Positions 52,382 through 60,799 of a DNA stretch of 64,000 nt are shown here, one piece after another. The number at the start of each line of letters is the position of its first letter. Positions within the stretch are counted from its first letter, which is position 1. The translations under genes and the position numbers were made by a program. The notes below the pieces were generated by a model. It was not told the DNA's origin. It made no database searches and was given only the letters and a program-made list of their open reading frames with translations. Origin of the DNA: Geoanaerobacter pelophilus (GTDB lineage Bacteria; Desulfobacterota; Desulfuromonadia; Geobacterales; DSM-12255). Where the stretch lies: positions 186,001 through 250,000 of the forward strand of contig NZ_JAHCVJ010000003.1 of the NCBI RefSeq assembly GCF_018476885.1, given 5' to 3'.

Positions 52382-54124
52382 TCAGTGACTCAGCTTCCGA
52401 GCAAGAATAAGCTCAAGATTCCTCTGCGTATCCAAATCTTTGGGATTTATCGTAAGGGCAACTTGGTATTCCCTGATTGCTGCATCCAAATTTCCTTTCT
52501 TTGCAAGTGCATTCCCCAGGTTATTGTGGGCCTGAGCGTGATCAGGGTTTAGAGTAAGTGCCACCTGGTATTCCTTAATCGCTGAATCCAACTCACCTTT
52601 ACGAGCAAGAGCAACTCCCAGGTTGTTATGGGCCTGTGCGTAATTGGGATTCAACGTAATAGCCATTCTGAATTCCATTATAGCGGCATCAATAATTTCT
52701 TTCTTAGCAAGAGCCAATCCAAGATTGTAATGAACCTCTGAATCCCTAGGGTCTATTCGCAGGGCTTTCAGATACTCATTGATCGCTCCATCCAAATTAC
52801 CTTTGTCGGCAAAAGCAGCACCCATAGCAAAGTGAATAAAAGAACTTTCCGGAGATTTTTGTAGTGTGTCAGAAAATAGACTTATCTCGTCGCGCCAAAC
52901 CGTATTTCTGTTTATTGTCCCAATAGAATATACCACTACGACAAGCAGTAAGAGGGCAGAAAGAGTTTTTCTTCGATAATCATTATTTATTATTTTCATA
53001 GTGGATAATAATCCTAACATCAGAGCAAAGCCAATGGATGGGAAGTAAGCATATCTTTCAGCAAAAGTATTTTCCCCAAGCTTCCTGATATACAGAACTG
53101 GTAACAATGGCATTGTTATTATTATTAATCCGAAAAAAGCAGACTTACATTTTTTAAACAACACATATCCCAAAACAATAAATGCGACAACTATGACAAG
53201 TGAATATAACCATACAATATCTGTAATAGAATGTACCGGATGTAGAACATAGAAAGCATTCAGATTAACCGGCAAGATAAGTTTCTCGAGGTACTGACTA
53301 AAAAGCGGCACAGTATTGATTATTACTTCAAATGTGCTGAGTTCCTGATACCTGTTGGATGGAGCCATGCCACTTAAAGCATTAAACCTTAAGATCAAAT
53401 ATATTCCGATAATTACAATAAATGACAGATATCTCATGATACTACTGCGTATATTGAATTTTTCCTTACCGTAAATGCTGTCATATATGGCTAATATAGG
53501 CAGCAGAGCGATAGTCGTCTCCTTGCACAGCATTGAGATACCAAAAAAAATCAGAGAATAAACATGGCCTTTATCAAAAATAACTGTGGATTTCATATGA
53601 GAATAAAGGGAGAGCAGGCAAAATAAAGTGAATGAAAGCTCTGGCACACAAGCTATCCAAGCAATCACTTCTGTGTGAATAGGGTGGACAGCAAAGACCA
53701 GCGCAGAAACAAGAGGAACAGATAAAAATGTATTTTCAGTGGTTAATTTATCATTACGAACAAGTAAGGCAGCAACCCAAAAGACAAGTATTGTCACAGC
53801 AACGTGAAGAATAATATTTACAAGATGAAATCCCCACGCCTTAAGTCCAGCGAATACATGATAATTAATAAGGTATATAACATTCATCATGGGGCGATAA
53901 TAGTTTGATATCCCCTTAGTTTCGGCATGAGTAGCATCATTCCAAAATATATCCGGGATATATTTTGTGTCAGTGATCCATGGATTATTTACTATTTGAG
54001 CAATATCATCATAAACAAAATCATTATATAAAGTATTAGCGTTGACTATTATTGCACAAAGCACAATTACTAATAATTGAATTTTAGTTACATCCAACTT
54101 ATACCTTATTTTAAATGCTACCAT
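52382..54124 (-). CDS. TMTC-like membrane protein with C-terminal TPRs
   Basis: A 580-residue protein. About ten membrane helices occupy residues 10-400, with an early YDDIAQIVNNPWI loop and YRPMMNVIYLINYHVFAGLK near 70, as in TMTC/PMT-like glycosyltransferases. About five TPRs follow (residues 420-575), four of them with the repeated core HAQAHNNLGVALARKGELDS. It overlaps the ALG5-like gene by 14 bases. It may transfer a polyprenyl-linked hexose to proteins outside the membrane; substrate unknown. Base composition is more AT-rich than the sbcCD region. Confidence 0.75.
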   Translation of the reverse strand: MVAFKIRYKLDVTKIQLLVIVLCAIIVNANTLYNDFVYDDIAQIVNNPWITDTKYIPDIFWNDATHAETKGISNYYRPMMNVIYLINYHVFAGLKAWGFHLVNIILHVAVTILVFWVAALLVRNDKLTTENTFLSVPLVSALVFAVHPIHTEVIAWIACVPELSFTLFCLLSLYSHMKSTVIFDKGHVYSLIFFGISMLCKETTIALLPILAIYDSIYGKEKFNIRSSIMRYLSFIVIIGIYLILRFNALSGMAPSNRYQELSTFEVIINTVPLFSQYLEKLILPVNLNAFYVLHPVHSITDIVWLYSLVIVVAFIVLGYVLFKKCKSAFFGLIIITMPLLPVLYIRKLGENTFAERYAYFPSIGFALMLGLLSTMKIINNDYRRKTLSALLLLVVVVYSIGTINRNTVWRDEISLFSDTLQKSPESSFIHFAMGAAFADKGNLDGAINEYLKALRIDPRDSEVHYNLGLALAKKEIIDAAIMEFRMAITLNPNYAQAHNNLGVALARKGELDSAIKEYQVALTLNPDHAQAHNNLGNALAKKGNLDAAIREYQVALTINPKDLDTQRNLELILARKLSH

Positions 54125-54860
54125 AGAACCCTCTTAAATAATTTAAACGCACTTTCAACACATCGGTAAACATTAGCCAAGAGTCTCTAAACAGTTTAAC
54201 TTTAGTAATTGGTATATCCGTCCAGTTTACTGAAACCTCTTCAATTTTGTATCCTTTTATTTGACTAATAAAAAGCAATTCAACATCGAATCCAAAACCA
54301 TTAATCTGCTGAAGCGGAAAAATTGTTTTTGCTGCCTCTTCTGTAAAAAGCTTAAACCCGCATTGCGTATCATGTATGCCTTTAACCGTCAGTAACCGTG
54401 CAATAAAATTAAATATTGAGCCAATAATTTTCCTATGCAAATGCGCTCTTATAGTACAGGAATTGTCCTTTAAAGCACGAGAAGCAATCACCACAGCAGC
54501 ACCGGAATCAATATATTTTTTTAGTCGATCTAGCTCATTTATTGGTGTTGCACCATCAGCATCGGCAAATAATCGAAGTTTACCTTTAGCCAGCAACATG
54601 CCAGTCTTAACAGCATATCCTTTCCCACAGTTATGCGATAATCTGATGAGTTTAATATTGGGGTTGTTCTCAGAATAACTCTTTACAATAGCTGACGTGG
54701 AATCGGTACTCCCATCATCTACGACAATGATCTCATAACTAATGTTATTCTGGGATATGTACGCCAAGATACTATTGAGATATCCGGGAAGGCGACTTTC
54801 TTCGTTATACGCTGGAATTGTTATTGATATAGCAGGAAAGTGATTTTCCATAAAATCCAA
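54111..54860 (-). CDS. ALG5-like polyprenyl-phosphate glycosyltransferase
   Basis: A 249-residue family 2 glycosyltransferase. It has ITIPAYNEESRLPGYLNSIL (residues 13-32), VVDDGSTDSTS, the metal-binding FADADGATP (D-x-D) and DTQCGFKLFTEEAA. It resembles dolichyl-phosphate glucosyl- or mannosyltransferases that load a sugar on a lipid carrier. A short hydrophobic region (about 145-165) may contact the membrane. It overlaps the TMTC-like gene and is the first gene of that pair. Confidence 0.85.
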   Translation of the reverse strand: MDFMENHFPAISITIPAYNEESRLPGYLNSILAYISQNNISYEIIVVDDGSTDSTSAIVKSYSENNPNIKLIRLSHNCGKGYAVKTGMLLAKGKLRLFADADGATPINELDRLKKYIDSGAAVVIASRALKDNSCTIRAHLHRKIIGSIFNFIARLLTVKGIHDTQCGFKLFTEEAAKTIFPLQQINGFGFDVELLFISQIKGYKIEEVSVNWTDIPITKVKLFRDSWLMFTDVLKVRLNYLRGFYGSI

Positions 54861-54998
54861 ATACCGAAAATACTGGAATTAGCATCGTTCATTATTCAAT
54901 CTACGATATTTTGCAGCATTAGGGCAAAAGAGGCGATGGCAAGAGATACACTTCATTATGTCTTTGTCCTGTTTTCAGCGACACTAGCAGGAAGCAGG

Positions 54999-55026
54999 CG
55001 GAGTAAGAATTTACCCTCTTACTCCG
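54999..55026. repeat. inverted repeat in the gap after the glycosyltransferase pair
   Basis: CGGAGTAAGA and TCTTACTCCG form a 10-bp stem around an 8-base loop. It lies in the 520-base gene-free stretch (54861-55381), with no T-run. Confidence 0.5.
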
Positions 55027-55123
55027 AGCTCTGCAAGCTCATAATCTAGTATAGAACCTACAGGTGTTAATCAGATTCCAATTAAACCCGTCAGTGCGGT
55101 CATAAAGAGTGTCATACAAAAGC

Positions 55124-55159
55124 ATCAAGGGGTTACGGCAAATACCGTAACCCCTTGAT
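55124..55159. repeat. perfect 15-bp inverted repeat
   Basis: ATCAAGGGGTTACGG pairs exactly with CCGTAACCCCTTGAT around a 6-base loop CAAATA. TTTTA follows on the plus strand, and TGCTTTTG on the minus strand. It may be a bidirectional terminator or an island-boundary structure. The rest of 54861-55381 holds nothing I can assign. Confidence 0.6.
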
Positions 55160-55381
55160 TTTAATGTGCGACACCACTTTAACTGACGCTTTAACTATTT
55201 GATTCATATAACTAATCTCCAGTTGTATTTTCACAGATATACCAAAACATATACTTAAACATAATTCTTTGGTGTACAATCTTGGTTTATCCGCCAAGGG
55301 ATTAAATTTTTTCCGTAAAATAGCTTATATTGATTTTTCATGCCACTCTTAATACTGAGAGCCACAACTCCGCCTTACGAT

Positions 55382-55660
55382 TTAATATTCATCTGGAAAC
55401 AACACTGTCGTTACAGACCGGTCCCATTCCGTTATTACCCATATCGTCGGCAACCCCTCTTTCTTGTATACCGAGAAGAGTCGCTCACCTTCCTGTAGTG
55501 CCAACTCATTGCTACCCCTATCTTCATCGCAGACATCGCCCCAGTCACCGGCCATGTGCCGATTCAGCGACAGCATGACTTGTTTGGCAAACTCCTCGTT
55601 GATAGCTATCAAATCATTAACGCCCCTGGTTACAACCAGTTGCCCAGGATTGAATTTCAT
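55382..55660 (-). CDS. plasmid-type small protein of unknown function
   Basis: A 92-residue protein beginning MKFNPGQLVVTRGVNDLIA. It contains SLNRHMAGDWGDVCDEDRGS and ends ITEWDRSVTTVLFPDEY. I recall this signature from plasmid and integrative-element proteins, often beside RadC. The ATG at 55660 has GGAAGGAG upstream; an in-frame start earlier adds 14 residues inside the end of radC. Its presence marks the following DNA as mobile. Confidence 0.7.
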   Translation of the reverse strand: MKFNPGQLVVTRGVNDLIAINEEFAKQVMLSLNRHMAGDWGDVCDEDRGSNELALQEGERLFSVYKKEGLPTIWVITEWDRSVTTVLFPDEY

Positions 55661-55698
55661 GATCGCCACTCCTTCCCGTATTCTGTGTTGTGCATTTC

Positions 55699-56199
55699 TC
55701 ATAACAGCCCCAAACTTACGAACGAGGCATAGCTGTCACCGATTATGATGTGGTCAAGTACCCGCACACCGATGACATCCCCCGTTTCTCTCAACCGACG
55801 CGTTATTTCTATGTCTTCCCGGCTCGGTGTCGGATCACCGGTCGGGTGATTATGCACAAGGATGATCGCCGCCGCCGATGACAGCAGAGCCGTCTTGAAT
55901 ACCTCCCTAGGATGAACAATGCTCTGGTTCAGAGAGCCGACCGATACCTCATCTACGCAACAAATTCGGTTCTTGCCGTCCAGGTGAATGGCCAGAAAAT
56001 ATTCTTTTGTCTCCTGTCGCAAATAGCCGAATGTAGTGAATACCTGCTCCGGGCTGTTGTACCGGGTAAACGGCGGCAAGTACCGGTTAAGCTCTTCCTT
56101 TATGGTCAACGTTTCATAGACCGCCCTGATTTGTTTAAGTTTGATCGTTCGTGTTTTGGCCGGAACCTGTTCCTGGCCGAATAATGTTTCGACGGTCAT
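55699..56199 (-). CDS. radC: short RadC (JAB/MPN) protein
   Basis: A 166-residue protein made mostly of the RadC JAB domain. The metalloprotease-like motif HNHPTGDPTPSRED (residues 115-128) is intact, with a preceding GSLNQSIVHPREVF. Chromosomal RadC has an extra N-terminal helix-hairpin-helix; its absence here is typical of mobile-element copies. It overlaps the following small gene by 4 bases. The molecular role of RadC is unsettled. Confidence 0.85.
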   Translation of the reverse strand: MTVETLFGQEQVPAKTRTIKLKQIRAVYETLTIKEELNRYLPPFTRYNSPEQVFTTFGYLRQETKEYFLAIHLDGKNRICCVDEVSVGSLNQSIVHPREVFKTALLSSAAAIILVHNHPTGDPTPSREDIEITRRLRETGDVIGVRVLDHIIIGDSYASFVSLGLL

Positions 56200-56426
56200 G
56201 GTGTCATCCTCCTCAGTCGGTTGGTGTCTATGTCGATGGTGTAGCCGTTGGTTTCCAGGATGGCCCAGAGGTCAGTCAATGCCGAACTGAGCAGTTCGGC
56301 GTCATCCTTACCGATCTCATATTCTTCAATGGCACCTGATACCCTCTCGATGCTTTTGATCGCTGCCGCAACAGCCTGCAATACCGTGCGGTTGATATGC
56401 CCTTGCGGTGACAATTGTAGGCTCAT
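56196..56426 (-). CDS. hypothetical 76-residue protein
   Basis: MSLQLSPQGHINRTVLQAVA is followed by helices rich in Glu, Asp and Ala and a TNRLRRMTP end. The ATG at 56426 has GGAGAAAG 6 bases upstream. The stop overlaps the radC start by 4 bases, so it is coupled to radC. I do not recognise the family. Confidence 0.6.
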   Translation of the reverse strand: MSLQLSPQGHINRTVLQAVAAAIKSIERVSGAIEEYEIGKDDAELLSSALTDLWAILETNGYTIDIDTNRLRRMTP

Positions 56427-56552
56427 GACGCTTTCTCCTTTCAAATAAGCTGGTTACGCAATACTCCTTTGCGGACGCACGTCAGCCCGAAAGGAAACCT
56501 CTGGCGGTTCCTCGGGTTGATCTTTACTGAGTTTGTGGTCAAGGGATGGTTG

Positions 56553-57158
56553 TTAAGGGCTGATGCGGTTTAGCAGAAAGCATTCCCGGTTATCGGTACT
56601 GCCAAAGATATATTTGTTGTTGTGATGATTCCTGGCTCCAGTAAAATCTCGGTCCAGCCAGTCGCACCGAATGAGTAAGTTTGCTTCCTGGTGGCCGGAG
56701 TTAAGATCAAACTGTACGGCATCGTTATTAAGATACCTTCTGGTACGTGGCGACGGGTCGAAACAATGCAACCAGCCGTCTTCATGGTAGAACGCCAGGA
56801 TGTAATGCCAGAAGTTATTACTTGAGTGAACACAGAGAAGTGCCGCGCCGCCATCTTCGATACAGCCGATGATTTTACTTTTTTTACGTAAATGGACCTG
56901 TGTGCCGTAGATTAGTTTGGCTTCGACGGCAAAGCTTTTGTACCGGGGGTCCCGGTAGCTGTTGAGCAGATAGGCCATCTCCCTTGTTGCCCGTTCCGAT
57001 GTTCCCCGAGAGGCGTCGCCATCTAGGCAATCTTTGTAAACTCTGTAGACGATGAACGGTGGCACCTCATGTCGGTGGAACAGGTAACTCAGTCCATTAA
57101 TGATGCATGAGGGCGTGCAATCATAATTTGAGACCTGTTGTCGAAAGTTTGATTTCAT
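56553..57158 (-). CDS. C39-like papain-fold protein
   Basis: A 201-residue protein. RQQVSNYDCTPSCIINGLSY (residues 6-25) has the cysteine context of C39-like peptidases (D-C-x-x-x-x). A later histidine in FWHYILAFY (near residue 117) and aspartate in CFDPSPRTRR complete a plausible papain-type triad. There is no signal peptide, so it is cytoplasmic. It could be a protease or amidohydrolase; neither is proven. The gene is separated from the radC unit by 126 bases. Confidence 0.65.
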   Translation of the reverse strand: MKSNFRQQVSNYDCTPSCIINGLSYLFHRHEVPPFIVYRVYKDCLDGDASRGTSERATREMAYLLNSYRDPRYKSFAVEAKLIYGTQVHLRKKSKIIGCIEDGGAALLCVHSSNNFWHYILAFYHEDGWLHCFDPSPRTRRYLNNDAVQFDLNSGHQEANLLIRCDWLDRDFTGARNHHNNKYIFGSTDNRECFLLNRISP

Positions 57159-57263
57159 AACCTCCTCATTTCTTCAAAAGTTCATTACACTTCGGTATCG
57201 GTATGTTGCTGCTCTACGACATTACCTCCTTATGCAAATTATTTGGCGGGCAAAAATAAGAAA

Positions 57264-57294
57264 TGCCGACACTGTCTGGGGGTAAGTGTCGGCA
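57264..57294 (-). terminator. strong hairpin in the island spacer, probable terminator
   Basis: TGCCGACACT pairs exactly with AGTGTCGGCA around an 11-base loop. On the minus strand it is followed by TTTCTTATTTTTG. It lies 380 bases past the end of the HSP90-like gene. Confidence 0.6.
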
Positions 57295-57517
57295 ATCCTT
57301 ATATCTTGTTAAAACAATAGGTATGCAGGGGCTTTAATCAGGTCAAGTTATGATGAGCAACAAAGATGGAAAGATGAAATCCCTTGCTAATAAAACCACT
57401 ATGCTTAATTCAACCAGCTGTTACATAATATCAACAATTACCTCTTAAATCAAGCACTTATGCAGTTATTTGTGCTATTATTGACAAAAAAGTAAATAAA
57501 ATAACGCTAAATACAAG

Positions 57518-57571
57518 AAAAGAGTCACACAGGTCCGAAAAACGCCTGTTAGTAGCCGTTTTGACTCTTTT
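57518..57571. repeat. nested inverted repeat
   Basis: AAAAGAGTCA pairs with TGACTCTTTT, and inside it ACAGG pairs with CCTGT around TCCGAAAAACG. It is 107 bases past the HSP90-like gene stop. It may be a terminator or a structured RNA. The rest of the 57159-57677 spacer is AT-rich and holds no gene I can support. Confidence 0.55.
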
Positions 57572-57677
57572 ACCTCCACATTCCTTAGCCATCAGTAGCC
57601 ATATTAAGAGATAACGTCCTTTTCCTTCCTGATTCTGCCAGTTTGCCCTTTTTTTGTCATGACCGAAGTATTCCTAT

Positions 57678-59246
57678 TTATTTTCCCGAATAAACAACAC
57701 CATTCATCTTGTGATTTGCATAGGTCGAATTCGTAAAGTCGGCAAATATCTGTTGGAGGATATCTTCAGGTTTTTTACTTGTGCTGTAGTTAGCAACGAT
57801 AGTTTTAGCGACATGCTTCAGCAGTTCTTTGCTATCTATGTGCTTCAGCTTCCGCCCATCAAGCACATGTTCCAACAGAACTGGCTTTGGGTCAAATGAT
57901 TCCATTTTTTCACGCAACATATCCAGCCGTGATTTCATCTCATCAGAGATTCCATGTACGGCAACTTTTTCCAGGTTCGACAACGACAAACGAGAGTTCT
58001 CTATGGCTTGATGATAATGTTCTTCATCTATGTACGTCAGAGGGTCATTAATCAGTTTTTCTAGTTGTTCAAGAGAGCCCTGAATTCTTGCACTGGCTAT
58101 TCTAACGTTAGAAGACTTGCGACACGCGCTACTAAGATGACGACCTAGAGCATGTGCTTGCTCCAGGAATCTCTCAAAGTTGGGAGTGTGTTCAAATCCG
58201 TCTCTGCGTGCGTTAGGCTTAAGGGAATTATCAACTACATGAATCTCACCAAATTGCCAGCCGGAGAACCGAGGCTCTGAGAACTTGTCATCTAGGCAAT
58301 GTTCGCCACCTACCTCAATATTCCCTTGCCGGATTCGGATTCCTTTCACGTTCAGAGTGTTTGGCAATGTAGCCAGAAACTGAGTCCTGGCGTACCAACC
58401 AAGAGCAATGGTTTGTCCTTCTGTGCCTTTGAATTGGAAATATTCTATTCCTTGGATGAAGTCAGAACTATTAGTTGAGAGCTTAACTTCATCAGCATAC
58501 GGGCGGAAGACCTCACGGCCATTGACGAGAATCCGATAACAGCGGTAATCGCTTACTTCAGATAAATATTCGTGAATTGCTGGGGCATGCAAGAAAACTT
58601 CATGGTTATACGAAACTGGGGCGCTGTGAGCTAAGTAGTCATTTACCGACTTAAAGTTCATCAACATATCTGAGTGGAACCGGTGAACATTACGAATGGT
58701 CACACGGAAAAAGTGGTCTGGGGTCTCTTCAACAACATCATCATATTCCAGCGTAGCGACTGACTGAATCATTTCAGAGAGCGTAATATTGCGCTGGGTA
58801 TCTGCCGCAATAGAGTCAAACTCTTTTCGGTTCCAGCGAACAACCGAAACCAACTCGTCTCCCTTGGAACGGGTTTCAAAAATCAATTCATCGCAGTACG
58901 CAAGCCCACCAAGTCTGCCTATGCCACGAAAACCTCTTTGATTCGTCCCTTCTTTCGGGCTACAACCTATATTGGTAAGTACGCTATGAGCAATGTCATT
59001 ATCAAGTCCTTGGCCGTTGTCTTCGATTGTAATTGACCGGTCGTGGCCACTAAGTGTGATGGAAATATGGGCGGACGTTTGATCGATAAGCCCGCTTTCT
59101 ACTGCAAGATCAATAGAATCAACTGAGTTCTGAATATACTCCCGATATATCATCAGAGGGTTATCGTACATTCCTGATGTCACGATATCGAATAACTGCC
59201 TACCGATAACCGGTTTCTTTTCTATTTCAGATACCACTCTAGCCAT
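57678..59246 (-). CDS. HSP90-like (GHKL) ATPase of an island operon
   Basis: A 522-residue protein. The N-terminal GHKL ATP-binding domain has YREYIQNSVDSID (N-box, near residues 34-46), IEDNGQGLD (G1, near 74) and RGFRGIGRLGGLAY (G2, near 104). The middle section resembles HSP90/MutL-type transducer domains, and the last 130 residues are helical. There is no membrane segment or signal peptide. It is the last gene of the operon and overlaps the radical SAM gene by 25 bases. Function is not known to me; such ATPases occur in several defence systems. Confidence 0.75.
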   Translation of the reverse strand: MARVVSEIEKKPVIGRQLFDIVTSGMYDNPLMIYREYIQNSVDSIDLAVESGLIDQTSAHISITLSGHDRSITIEDNGQGLDNDIAHSVLTNIGCSPKEGTNQRGFRGIGRLGGLAYCDELIFETRSKGDELVSVVRWNRKEFDSIAADTQRNITLSEMIQSVATLEYDDVVEETPDHFFRVTIRNVHRFHSDMLMNFKSVNDYLAHSAPVSYNHEVFLHAPAIHEYLSEVSDYRCYRILVNGREVFRPYADEVKLSTNSSDFIQGIEYFQFKGTEGQTIALGWYARTQFLATLPNTLNVKGIRIRQGNIEVGGEHCLDDKFSEPRFSGWQFGEIHVVDNSLKPNARRDGFEHTPNFERFLEQAHALGRHLSSACRKSSNVRIASARIQGSLEQLEKLINDPLTYIDEEHYHQAIENSRLSLSNLEKVAVHGISDEMKSRLDMLREKMESFDPKPVLLEHVLDGRKLKHIDSKELLKHVAKTIVANYSTSKKPEDILQQIFADFTNSTYANHKMNGVVYSGK

Positions 59247-60799
59247 TTCTTGACCTCTTCATTTTTGACCGTATTAAAAGCCTGCTTGATTGCCTCTTTC
59301 GAACAAGGAGACACGGCATCGTGAAATTCGAAAAAAACTTCGTCCTGCGAGCTTAGGAGCCGCAGAATGAATTCGCGAAACGCCTCTACGTTCCCGGTTC
59401 CTGGCTTTCTGTCCGGATTGTTTGGGTAAATTCTTGCTTCATACTTGTCGCGATATCTAATTAGTTCTTCCGGCATGTAGAGATTAGCTATATATTCCTC
59501 ATACGTTTCCCCGATTGCCCGCAAAGCAAGTGTCGGCGTGGGTGAAATGGCTCCGTGGGAAGCTCCCTTGATGATTTCAATGTTGCGAGTAAAGCGTTTT
59601 GTCCAGCGTGCATCATGCAGGTAATCGATATTCCTGTCAGGCTTGGGGGATACGTAATCACGGGCTCTGTTCAAGTGTTGAGGAGAATTGTCCTTAATCG
59701 GTGCAAATCGCATCGGGTAGCTGTAAATCGCCGCTGCCGCCTTGCCATCCGCATGACGCCATGACTGGTTGATGTCAATGTTGATCTTCAAACGTTCGTA
59801 TAGGTCACGCGGAGTGTCCTTTTCGTTGTAAAGCATGTAGTTCGAAAACTCTTTAAAACCGTGCCTCTGTGCAACATTGACGGCATTAATGTAACGGTCT
59901 CTGTAGCTTAATCGGTCGAAAGCTATCCGCATCGGCTTGATGTGCAACTGCTCAAGCAGCGTAATGTTCTCTTCATTAATATGTGTCGCCTCAAGGCCCT
60001 GGTTAAAATCTATGACGCGACTGCGGGGTGGTACAGTACCTTGTGTTTTTTCGCCTCTTCCGTAACCTAATTCGACAAGATCTTCGACGATTCTGTTCAG
60101 ACTTGGAGATGCCAGCACGTTGTTGTCCATCAACTTCAGGCGGGATTTATCGCCGTATAATCTACGCATTTCACGAATCATTGGCTTGATGTCTATATAG
60201 TCGCAATACGTTGGTTCGATCTCCGGAACACCGCACCACTGACATTTATGGGTACAGCCACGTGTAGCGTAAGCATAGTAAGTATCGTTGACGGCGTATA
60301 AATTTTGAGGGAGAACATCGTATGCAGGGGGGAGAGAATCTATGTTCGTGTCGTCATCAAATCCGATTTTTCGAGCGGTATCGAGGATGCCAACGAAAGG
60401 CTGAATTCCAGTCTCTTCAAAGATGTCATTCGGCATGATAGAGGCCATAATGCCACCGACAAATATCTTGTGGACGGAACCACCCACCGCTTTCTTATAA
60501 AAGTTGATGGTTTCAATAACGTTCTTCCAATCGAACGTAAAGAGAGTGGTGATGTAGATCCGATCCCACAGGAGCTCGTGAGAAAAGAGGTCTTGCTCTT
60601 TGACAACAGACTTGTCGCAACCATTGACGAAAACTATAGTGTCGCCACGTCGTTTGTGGAAGGTCGCCAGCTTTAGTAACCCAATAGGCGGATACCAGAG
60701 GCTTTCGTCGTCACGCTTCTTTGCGCTCCCAGATTCTGCAGCCTTTCTAAAACTCACAGAACCATGCCGATAGTCAGGCTCAACCAGAAGGACTCTCAA
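59222..60799 (-). CDS. radical SAM protein of an island operon
   Basis: A 525-residue enzyme. The N-terminal part (about 1-140; RVLLVEPDYRHGS and WYPPIGLLKLATFHKRRGD) resembles a cobalamin-binding-like domain. The radical SAM core has the iron-sulfur motif RGCTHKCQWCG (CxxxCxxC, near residue 182). The C-terminal 150 residues have no family I can name. It overlaps the DGQHR gene by 4 bases (ATGA) and the HSP90-like gene by 25. The substrate is unknown; a nucleotide, tRNA or peptide are all possible. Confidence 0.8.
   Translation of the reverse strand: MRVLLVEPDYRHGSVSFRKAAESGSAKKRDDESLWYPPIGLLKLATFHKRRGDTIVFVNGCDKSVVKEQDLFSHELLWDRIYITTLFTFDWKNVIETINFYKKAVGGSVHKIFVGGIMASIMPNDIFEETGIQPFVGILDTARKIGFDDDTNIDSLPPAYDVLPQNLYAVNDTYYAYATRGCTHKCQWCGVPEIEPTYCDYIDIKPMIREMRRLYGDKSRLKLMDNNVLASPSLNRIVEDLVELGYGRGEKTQGTVPPRSRVIDFNQGLEATHINEENITLLEQLHIKPMRIAFDRLSYRDRYINAVNVAQRHGFKEFSNYMLYNEKDTPRDLYERLKINIDINQSWRHADGKAAAAIYSYPMRFAPIKDNSPQHLNRARDYVSPKPDRNIDYLHDARWTKRFTRNIEIIKGASHGAISPTPTLALRAIGETYEEYIANLYMPEELIRYRDKYEARIYPNNPDRKPGTGNVEAFREFILRLLSSQDEVFFEFHDAVSPCSKEAIKQAFNTVKNEEVKKWLEWYLK

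Noticed and set aside
54840-55049. 69-residue plus-strand frame after the ALG5-like gene
   Set aside because: It has no ribosome binding site, overlaps the glycosyltransferase start and ends inside a hairpin; composition is not coding-like.
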